This document shows positions 55,584 through 64,000 of a stretch of DNA of 64,000 nucleotides, piece by piece. Positions within the stretch are counted from its first letter, which is position 1. Each line of letters starts with the position of its first letter. The notes below the pieces were generated by a model. That model was given only the letters and a program-made list of their open reading frames with translations. It searched no databases and was not told the DNA's origin. Both the position numbers and the translations under genes were made by a program. This stretch comes from Gremmenia infestans (taxonomy: Eukaryota > Ascomycota > Leotiomycetes > Helotiales > Hamatocanthoscyphaceae): the NCBI GenBank assembly GCA_032629725.1, contig JAFEVB010000002.1, forward strand, positions 558,001 to 622,000, read 5' to 3'.

Positions 55584-56295
55584 AATCCGACGCTTCAGAT
55601 CTTATAATGATCAATGATTTTGATTGCTTATTAAGAATCCAAGAATCCATCTCAGATGCAGAGATTATATGGCATCTAGCGTTGCACCTAACAGGCGAAG
55701 CTTAATTGCCGATACTCCCCTTTCAGAGTAGCCTTCACATCCCAATCCAGCCAAAACTGAAGCTATTCCCAGTATTCGAATAACTCTCAAGAACAACCAA
55801 TCCAAGCGCCCAAGCGACCAATCCAAGGTTTATGTTGGCAAACATAATCTGAAAATACCTTATGGCCCTGGATTATTAGAAATTTCACCAGATTATGGCG
55901 TATTTTCACTAGAGAGGTCTAGCGCTTATTGTTGTTTCTAGGCTGTGTATGCAATGCTTCTAGCTATATGTTCAGAGTGTCAAATGCTTGAATTGGCTGC
56001 TGTTCTACAGTGGGAAGTACGCTGTATATATAGGGCCTTTCAGGCCCTATACTCTAGCGTTGCGATCGCTATTTCTAAGCTTCGTCACTTGCCACGTACA
56101 GGCTACAACACTTATTCTCTTCCTAGCGCATTCTTCAGTCCATTCCTCTACCGATTCTCCTATAAACTATCCTATATACCTCTTTATATGATTCGTCTTT
56201 TGGATTTACTCATCTATAGAAAATAAAACAAATATTAGAAATACAGCCTATACTATAGGAGACACAACTGACGAGCAAGGTAACATCTCCAATGA
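55584..56295. other. intergenic region
   Basis: No gene recognised; the ORF at 55945-56226 is low-quality sequence. Confidence 0.5.
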
Positions 56296-58434
56296 CTAGC
56301 CAAGGTGGACCAGATACATATGGAATAGATAATTTAACAGCAACGAAAAGACAAGGAATCGAAACCAGCGCGTTTGAAGAAGACTGTGAATCATCATTAG
56401 ACGGGAAATATGCTCGGGCTTAATGGGATCCAGCGCCTCCCCCTTGTCAAGTTCTAGCATATCGTCCCTGGCATTAATCTCTTTCCATCTCAGGAGACTC
56501 TCAGGCAAAGTCAACACTCCAAAGATCTCTAGGTCATGCCTCCCACATTGAAACCAGCTCAGAGCATCATAGTCTTCCAACCATATTGCAACCTCTGAAA
56601 CAGTGTTACCGTATTTGTAGATTACTCTACGTTTTGTGGGTATCCACCTCCAAAGCTCCCCGTCCCAGGTGCTCATTAAATAGTGCTCCGGTGGGTGTAA
56701 ACGTTGCTCCTCTCTGCTGTATTCATACAAATCAACGCCGCTCTCACTGAGCGCCTGAAGCCATTTTGTTGCATGGTCAACAGAATGGGCAGTGCAACCC
56801 CGCATAAAGGTGTCCAAAGGAGTTAAATCTCCTTCTAAGGTTCTGGCATGACAGTTTGCTCCGGACCTCAGGAGATAGATGCTCTGCCAGGATACAGCCT
56901 TGTCATCGTGACATAACTGCGTCCACCAACCGAAGTTGAATGCCGCATCGTTGAGAAGTGTCCAGCCTTCGGAGTCGTAAGCCTCTAGATCTATACCTTC
57001 GTACTCTGACGCGAATAACCACGCAAACCCTTCCTCTGGTCCTCGATAGAATGCTACCGCATTACTAGTTACAGGTAATATCGGTTGGCATCGCCCTCTC
57101 TCTACCAGAGCGCGGATAGTGTTCACGACGCGTGCTGGAAAAGCAACTGTTGTGCATACCTTTCGTGCAAGATGGTCAAGCGGCGTCAAAAGTCGGTCGT
57201 CGTACGCAGATCCATCTACTCCGATGTCTAATAGAAAGCTGCACATATCCGCGTTCGCATATCTGGCAGCAGCCTAGCTTGTTAGTTATAGAGCAACGTG
57301 CAACTAAACCGCAATCCATCGTCGACCGAGACTTACGTGTAATAGATTCTCGCCATGTTGGTTGACCACAAAAGGCGAAGCCCAAGAGTTCTTGTACCAC
57401 TGCTTCACTGTATCGATGTTACCATCCGCACATATTGTAAATATTTGAGATTGGCACGGGGCGATTGGTTATGATGTAAGAGACCATGGGATGCTGGAAG
57501 TCTGGATCTGGAAGGAAGCTATTGGCAGAATGACCTTCAAGCGCCTTTTGATATTTGAATATAGAGCATCCTCGAAGTAGACAGAACGGTTGTAGTTTGA
57601 GAACTCAACTGACGTATAAGTGACTCCAAATGCATATCTATGTTGAAACATTTTCCATATAGGATGTAAAGATATGCCAAGGGTTGATGATAATTTTTTG
57701 AGGAAAGTATAAATATCGATCTTAATCAATGCGCGGCGATGCTCACGTCGGGATAATTCGATTCTTCCGTTTCGATGAATGGTCTTTGAAAGAGCTTCGG
57801 AGCTGTTTTTTCTTTCCGAAAGAGGCTTTGAATCAACATTTGGCAGCTCATATGCTTCTGGTATACCAGCCAAGTCGTCATGAGAGACTAATGGAACTCT
57901 GAGATGCGAAATTCGGCTACTCAGATAATTCAGTTTCTGAGATTGGACGTGACTGTGATAGGGTTAAAAGCTTCCCTTCACGAGAACATAGACAACTTAC
58001 TGAAAGAATGGTTGAAGGGATACGAGAAGCATCATAACATCCCCTCTCAATTGAGATTCGATCTTCTGAATAGTCTTATCTTTCAGGGCCGTTTTGAAAG
58101 ATGACAAACCTCGTTTGGATTGACGACCAGCTCCATTGAGAACACCACTGTTGATCTGCTTCTCCAAGTTTCTTGTTCGTATCTTACAAATCTCTAGACT
58201 CCTAGTCACACTTTCTCCGCAATTGATGTTTGGCTCCTGGTTTGCTATGTCAACGATGCTGGTTGATATAGTCTGTATCAATATCAAATGGTCCTTGATG
58301 CGCTCAATATTTGAGTTCGCGGTTTCTAAAGTATCCCAAAACGAATGGAGCTTTTGTGCAACCTCTACGAGCTGGATAGCCAGAGATGCTATCCCTATTC
58401 CGCCCGCAACAATGCCAAAAACAGCATCAGCCAT
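56296..58434 (-). pseudogene. PigL_N and ankyrin-repeat protein interrupted by one TAA
   Basis: Three exons (58434-58001, 57898-57337, 57273-56296) would give about 656 residues. The N-terminus MADAVFGIVAGGIGIASLAIQ with WDTLETANSNIERIKDHL matches the fungal N-terminal domain often placed before STAND or ankyrin modules (PigL_N type). Exon 2 adds HRRALIKIDIYTFLKKLSS and IFTICADGNIDTVKQWY. Exon 3 holds ankyrin-like units (ADMCSFLLDIGVDGSAYDD, SIYLLRSGANCHARTLEGDLTPLD) and a C-terminal hydrophobic stretch. A single TAA (57469-57471) lies in frame inside exon 2, with protein-like sequence on both sides; CAA to TAA would explain it. Such proteins are thought to act in self/non-self recognition. 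Could be recent decay, or an intron I cannot see. Confidence 0.65.
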
Positions 58435-58627
58435 TTTGAAATGAAGTTGATATTAGATTCTGGTGGCCAAGAATGAAGACAGACATCTGGATATCCGTAC
58501 CACATTTGAATAACAGGAGGTAGAAGATGCTCCTAATTATGAAACAATCGCTTCAAGGCTGCCTGACCAAAGGCCAAAAACTCCGAGTTTATGTGTTCGC
58601 TGCTGATTTGCTGAGAGCTAATGCACC

Positions 58628-59236
58628 ATGCAGTCTTCGCAGCGAGCCCTCTTTACAGTCGGGCGTTATCACACAGCCCTCAAGAAACACAGCCCTCAAG
58701 AAACACAGCCCCCCAGCCTTAACATTGGAAATAAAATGCACCTTGAAGAAGGATTCCAGCAGATTATTCAGGTCGCACATACCATAACCAACGGGCAGAT
58801 AGTTGATATCCCTACGGGCCTTACCACTGTTCAGTATGTCGCTTGCCGCTTATTTTTTAGTAATTATGATCTAATTCGTAACATTCAGTCTTTGATCCTC
58901 CAACACAGAGATCCATCTTCCCCACCAAACAAGATGAACACAGAGATCCATCTTCCCCTCCAAACAAGTTTTTGGGGGTGCTGCCAGTGTGGCCGCGAGG
59001 TCGATAAAAGCTCTTGGGGCGACATGTGCCCAGACTGTTCCCACAATCAGTGCGACTATTGCACTATGATAGGATCAGCCCCGCCACCTCGTCCAAGACA
59101 TGCAGACAACTTACCCTGGCTCGTTCCATCAGATTCACATGATGATTGCAGTTGTGGCTGTGACCCTTGCTGTGGCTCTTGTAACCCTCCGCCGCCACCT
59201 CCACCAAGGCCGTCTCAGAAGCTCGATGAGTTTTAG
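58628..59236 (+). CDS. Cys-rich protein with WGCCQCG...C..C zinc-binding-like module
   Basis: ORF of 202 residues. The C-terminal half carries WGCCQCGREVDKSSWG, MCPDCSHNQCDYCT, a four-pair Cys module of likely zinc-finger type seen in small lineage-specific proteins of filamentous ascomycetes, followed by CSCGCDPCCGSC and a poly-Pro stretch. The N-terminal half is poorly defined: it holds a 17-bp tandem repeat (about 58678-58711) and a 29-bp imperfect repeat (about 58902-58968, ACACAGAGATCCATCTTCCC twice). The start is uncertain; the ATG at 58933 would give only the Cys module. A possible GT-AG intron (58832-58886) breaks the frame and was not used. Function unknown. Confidence 0.55.
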   Translation: MQSSQRALFTVGRYHTALKKHSPQETQPPSLNIGNKMHLEEGFQQIIQVAHTITNGQIVDIPTGLTTVQYVACRLFFSNYDLIRNIQSLILQHRDPSSPPNKMNTEIHLPLQTSFWGCCQCGREVDKSSWGDMCPDCSHNQCDYCTMIGSAPPPRPRHADNLPWLVPSDSHDDCSCGCDPCCGSCNPPPPPPPRPSQKLDEF

Positions 59237-59739
59237 TAGAAAGGAAATAAGGCAAGTCAAAGTACATTGGTGACAGCATAGTTGGCTTACAAATATAGAG
59301 CTACTCCGCTATTCGTTTGAGAATTCCAAATTGTGAAGTTCCTACTGCTTGGTTGGAACAGGGACCGTTATGGAGAGGCTAGAATCCGGACCTACCGGAA
59401 GCAAAAGACTTGTTGTCCGTGACGGAGTTTCTGTAAGAAAGATGCTGGGATTCCCCCAGTATTGCTTTTGCATGTCATATATTTACGAACATCAGCTCTA
59501 TATAGAGGCTCCATGTACCCGTTAGCAGTTATCACTTCAATCCAGTCCAGTACCGATGTCTGATTTAAATTACTTAGCTGGGACAGCCTTCCTTCTAGAT
59601 TCAAGCACATTTGGTATGAGATCAGCACCATGATGATTGACTATGATCACGAGAGGAACCCCGACATCTGTTATTGTTCATGTATGAGTATGAGATCTGA
59701 CAAAATCCGGACAGTAAATCGAGGGCTGACTATAAATAT
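59237..59739. other. sequence before the NRPS relic
   Basis: Probably the decayed upstream part of the NRPS; no recognisable domain. Confidence 0.35.
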
Positions 59740-62610
59740 GTGCAGGATGGTAGCTTTTCATACTCTCAACTGGAGGCTTACGCTTCGAAACTGGCGGTCA
59801 AGTTGCTTGAGAAACTTCCCTCGGGACCCGCCATTGTCCCGGTATGTTTTGAGAAGTCAAAATGGACATTTGTTGCAATGTTAGCAGTTTTGAAAGCGGA
59901 ATATGCATTCGCAACCTTGGATCCTTCTCAGCCAACAAATCGGTTAGAAGCCATGATGCTAGAGATTGACGCTCGTGTCATTATAGCTTCAACGACATAG
60001 ATAGGAAGATTTAACATCCCCGATCTACATATGGTTACCCATATCGAGGACATCTGTCACAGTACAGAAGACGTATCAGAACTCAAGTTTCACGTCGTCA
60101 CCCCGGATGACCTTGCCTATGTCCTGTTCACATCTGGAAGTACCGGGAAACCAAAAGCAGTGTTGCATCCACACACGAACGCATGCTCTAAAATGCTCAG
60201 TGAGAATGAGCCCGGAGATTCCAGCTATGGCTATCGTCCAGGAGGCCGCATCTTACAATCTGCCTCGCAGGCATTCGGAGCCAGCGTGTATGAAGTTCTC
60301 AAAACACTCGGTCAAGGTGGATGCATTTGCATAACATCGGAAGAGCAAATATTACAGCATCTCGTTAAGTTCATTAACAACCAGAAATTTACTCGTACCT
60401 TCCTTGTACCAACAGTTCTAAAATTGCTGAGCCCGGGGGATGTTCCCACTTTGGAGATTCTCACCGTTGGGGGCGAACCTGTTTCTCCTGATCTTGTCAA
60501 GGTTTGGTACGGCAAGCTCAGACTGATCGAAGCTTTTGGTATGACGGAAGGTGTTACTGTACAAACTGAAATTGACTCGGACGGACAACGAACTAGGCAA
60601 GGTCAACACTTGGGTACCGCAGCATGGATTGTAAAATCTAGCTGCCATAAGCTTACTCCGATCGGTGGTATTGGGGAACTACTCTTCGAAGGACCATGCT
60701 TATCGACCGGATATCTTGGTGATCATGAGAAGACCGACAACGCATTTCTTAAAAAACCCGATTGGATGAGAGTGGGGCGAGCTCAAAGATTATTTCGGAC
60801 AGGTGATCTTGGACAATATGATTATCAGGGGGTGATCAAGATTCTCGGACGCAAAGACACAAAGGTGAAGCTGCGTGGCCAACGAATTGAGCTGGGAGAG
60901 GTGGAGTCTCAAATGCAGAAGCTTTTGACACCAGATTGTTGGGTGGCTGTTGAAGTCATAACAAGTAAAGAGTCTGGGGACGCAATGCTCGTGGGGTTTG
61001 TCAGCCATCTCAAATCGCCGGACTCCCTCAATGCAACTACCGACTGGCCTTTCATAATTCCAAAACTACTTGATAGCATGAAACAAGAGCTACCGTCTTA
61101 CATGGTACCCAGTGTCATACTTCCCGTAGAGCGGGTCCCTCTCAACAGTTCAGGCAAAGAGCTACGAAGCTCGGTGACCCACATGTCCATTTCAAGCTTA
61201 TAAAGCAAAGACTCTCTTAATATCGTTTGATGATAAAGATACCACTAAGCCTATTCGATGCTACATCGGTGAATTAAATCCATGAAGCATTTCGAGCAGC
61301 GTATAATAGCGAAACTCCCAAGCCTAGCCCATCAATAACCCAGATTAGCATGGCCTTGTCCCTGAAGACATCGAAGCATCAAAAGTCTTTTGGAAAGGTG
61401 TTCTGGCTGGTTCAAAAATGCCACAGTAAATAAATCCTCTTCTCTTTCTTGGTATCAGCGGAAATGTCAGCTGTGAATGGGAGGTCTTGTATCAGTATTC
61501 CAGAGTGCTTGGTGAATGAGATTACTGACATTACTCCTAGACTCGTATCCTATACCTCGCCACCATACAAGAACTTAGCCAATAGTAAAGTATCGGCCAT
61601 TGCTAGCACTTCTCTCCCCCAACTTGAGGAATACGTAATCAGCACGGCTACGCTACTGACAACTACCTGGTCATGCGTTCTTGCTTCCCTCACTGACACA
61701 AAAGATGTCGTTTTTGGGACGACATTCTCTGGCCGTCACTTTATGTTCGAACCAAAAAACGTAATGGCCTTGTGTTTGAACTTGGTACCAGTCCGAACGC
61801 GACTGAATCCAGCAAGCACCATCTTGGAACTTCTTCAGAACGTACAATCTCATCAACTAGCACGATTACGCACGGGTTGCTATGTTACAGACAGTTGTTG
61901 GAGCAAATGTACTGACTGGCCTCGTTGGACCCGGTTAGCACTTCTCTCAATCATGTCAGTGTTAATGTTGATGTGGATGCGGTTGCATTTAACGTCACCC
62001 AAGATCTACGTTATACTTGCGGTCTTTACGAGCCGCCGTATGACAAGGCTGATCTCTACGTCAAAACTGTTCCGAGGGGCAATGAACTTGAAGTTCAGCT
62101 TCAATTTTCTGAGAACTTGGTATGCTATTATATTTTACTTACCCCTGTTCGATTCTATGGGCGAGTCGATGTTTTCCTCTTATAACTATTGCTGCACTGG
62201 TACTATTGGCAATCACTTATTGAGACTTCCAACAGATATCCAGCGAGACGGCAGACAAAGTCCTGCAATACTTTTGCGAAACGCTAAAATCAATCGCCAC
62301 AAATCTAAGCAACGACATCTCGACTTTACCTTCAAGAAATTGGGGTTCTGCCTTTAACTCTTCCAGCATCACACCTCTCAGTCAACATGCTAATGGAGTA
62401 AGTGGCAGCGTCGCTCAGAGCCATCTAAAAGCATTGGTTGAAAGTGCCTGGCATTTCATACTTGGCCCACAAGACAGTTACTCCAAAGACTTCAATGAAG
62501 ACATGGCCTTTTACAACGTGTGGGGTGATCTTAGCGCAGCTGCTCGATTTAGTAAGACTACGAAGACAGGGGCTTTTTGGTCAAGACAGAAGATGTAAGG
62601 AAATTCTCCT
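59740..62610 (+). pseudogene. nonribosomal peptide synthetase relic (A, partial C, T)
   Basis: Adenylation domain from QDGSFSYSQLEAYASKL (59743) to PLNSSGKELR (about 61170), with core motifs LFTSGSTGKPKAV (A3), EAFGMTEG (A5), FRTGDLG (A7) and GRKDTKVKLRGQRIELGEVE (A8). One in-frame TAG (59998-60000) breaks it, where CAG would fit. Next is the later part of a condensation domain, WSCVLASLTDTKDVVFGTTF, CLNLVPVRTRL and ELLQNVQSHQLARL, then a frameshift near 61900 and DKADLYVKTVPRGNEL in another frame. Near 62430-62600 a third frame gives a carrier-protein-like AWHFILGPQDSYSKDF with WGDLSAAARFSK, lacking the Ser of GGDS. The N-terminal part of C and the first carrier are gone. Dead backbone enzyme. 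Confidence 0.82.
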
Positions 62611-63577
62611 AATAACAAGCTCCGTCTGGCGAAATGCTCTTTTATCTTGAGTATCATAAGCATTGTCGACCTCCGACCAAGAAACAATAACATTCTCGAA
62701 ATAGCAACTGCTGACCTAGAGACTTATAGATACTTGAAAATTCAAGCATGAATCTCCAGATGCAGATTTTAGCCAAGCAGAAGCAGATTTAAGCATAGGG
62801 AAGAGATGTCTCTCGGATTAGGCTGCGCAATTGATACGATGACAATAACTATGACTGATTTGATGATGTTTTCCCTTTTCATATATCTTCCCCTCTACGA
62901 TTTCCCAGTAAAGCAACAAAGCTCTCTTGCTGATTGCTGAGGAGGACGCCTAGCCTTTTACGGTCAAGAATTGGCTTGGCTTTGTCACAGTATGTTCGAT
63001 CAAAGTCTGACCCGAATACTTAGATTGTTCTCGAGCAGGGCAGTGTGTGTCACCACGTTTTTAACTCGTATTCAAACGTGATTCCTCCATGGTGCTATAA
63101 TCCAGACATATTAACACAAAAAGTTACCCCGCTTCTGCCTGGCAAGGGGTCTGTCTCGCTAAGCACATAGTACAATTCAGGGGTAAATCCAACACCTGTC
63201 TTAATACCTCTCTGATTAATCCCACAAAACTAACGTAGGATTCTCCTATCCCAGTATCAAAAAAACCAAAGCAGGAAACCCAATGCATACATGCGCCGTG
63301 ATGCCTGGAAATTATTGAAGATATCGCGCAACATCTCGAGCTCGGGCTATAAATAGCGCAGCTGCCTGGAACTAGTGTGCAACGTGACTCAAAAAGTGCC
63401 GTGACTTCGTGTGAAAGGACTAGGGAATAGATAACGGGTTTGTATAAAGTCGCGTTTGAGGACGCGTCTTCTTAGTGTTAGTATTGCAGTTCTAATTCAC
63501 ACCCAGACCTTGAAAATAACTTCTTTTTTGATAAAATTATTGCTCCCTCCACCACCCACACATATCCAAATAACACC
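62611..63577. other. AT-rich intergenic region
   Basis: Between the NRPS relic and the metalloprotease gene. No gene recognised. Confidence 0.5.
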
Positions 63578-64000
63578 ATGGCACCAACAAACATAGCAGC
63601 TAATATTGCGTTTGAGAATATCTCGGATGGCGAGACGGTTCATCAAGTATGTATATCCGCGCAAGAGAGTCTCAGTAACTGATATCCACCATAGCGTTGC
63701 GTTCTTATTACTGGCCAATGCATCTCCTCGCATTCCGACGAAGACTTCCTGAGCATCACCTCCCAAGACGAAGCAGCATCAAGCACTTTTCCAGTTCAGA
63801 ACTGGCCCATCTCGAACCGCCGCTTCAAAGCCCTCGTAATTTTGTCTCCGGGCACCAATATCCTGACCTTCCAACACAACCACAATGGCCTCGCAACCGG
63901 TTCCGTAGGCTTAAGCCTGAGCTATACTCCGCTCCTGCAGAACCCACCCCTGCATCTCGCAATCATGGTCGCGAAAGACTCACCTCTCGTCATCGATTGC
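63578..64000 (+). CDS. putative zinc metalloprotease (YIL108W-like), 5' part
   Basis: Two exons so far (63578-63646 and 63695 onward; 48-nt intron) and the gene runs off the right edge. It begins NIAFENISDGETVHQ, continues RCVLITGQCISSH, then FPVQNWPISNRRFKALVILSPG and NILTFQHNHNG. This is the N-terminal domain of the fungal metalloprotease family related to yeast YIL108W (PF12044 type), with its HxRxxxxxG and FP-x-W-P-x-FKALV blocks. The catalytic HExxH lies beyond the window, so activity cannot be judged. Promoter has no clear TATA box. Confidence 0.8.

Noticed and set aside
58832..58886. GT-AG intron (GTATGT...ACATTCAG) in the Cys-rich gene
   Set aside because: Good signals, but removal puts the Cys module out of frame with any upstream start; left unspliced, flagged as uncertain.
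1..64000. CRISPR arrays, bacterial operon promoters, rRNA genes
   Set aside because: None seen; the window is fungal and the repeats present are not spacer-like.

Overview
The window looks like nuclear DNA of a filamentous ascomycete (Pezizomycotina; Leotiomycetes is my best guess, not proven). Reasons: most genes carry short introns of about 42-165 nt with GT...CTRAY...AG signals; family types are typical (HET, Clr5-TPR, PigL_N-ankyrin, BAHD acyltransferase, Zn2Cys6 regulator); and AT-rich gene-poor tracts hold relics whose stop codons look like C-to-T (RIP-type) changes. Exon structures were rebuilt by eye; where stated, splice phases close to one full-length frame.

Layout. 0.9-11.4 kb: ketopantoate-reductase-like gene, a mitochondrial nad4 fragment (NUMT), a Thr/Gly/His repeat gene built from duplicated exon-intron units, an intronless two-gene module of bacterial appearance (MazG-type pyrophosphohydrolase overlapping a GIY-YIG/DUF2075 helicase), a kelch protein and a 4-TM protein. 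12.7-23.6 kb: HET-domain gene, RIP-damaged Gag relic, a secreted three-unit CS-alpha-beta (defensin-like) peptide, Clr5-TPR gene, ankyrin relic and a cytidine-deaminase-fold gene. 24-43.6 kb: an apparent secondary-metabolite tailoring cluster without a backbone enzyme in view: BAHD acyltransferase, membrane protein, two paralogous P450s, ABM-fold monooxygenase, two SDRs, MFS transporter and a Zn2Cys6 regulator, with TCGGAC elements recurring in its promoters. 43.6-46.9 kb: gene-poor. 46.9-54.2 kb: seven-knuckle CCHC protein, Pro-rich membrane protein, tRNA-Val, YwbE/DUF2196 protein, glycosyltransferase. 55-64 kb: mostly decaying genes (HPP protein with an internal deletion, PigL_N-ankyrin with a nonsense codon, NRPS relic), a Cys-rich protein, and the start of a zinc metalloprotease gene.

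Most notable: (1) the MazG + GIY-YIG/DUF2075 pair keeps a bacterial-style 23-nt overlap, and the first ORF has no internal ATG in any frame before the second start, as a leaky-scanning bicistron would need; (2) the tRNA-Val(AAC) gene has, besides an anticodon-loop intron, a 56-nt insert in its T-loop with every mark of a spliceosomal intron; (3) P450-1 is full length only if one intron is AT-AC; (4) the defensin-like gene gains its last two cysteines only through a small 3' exon.
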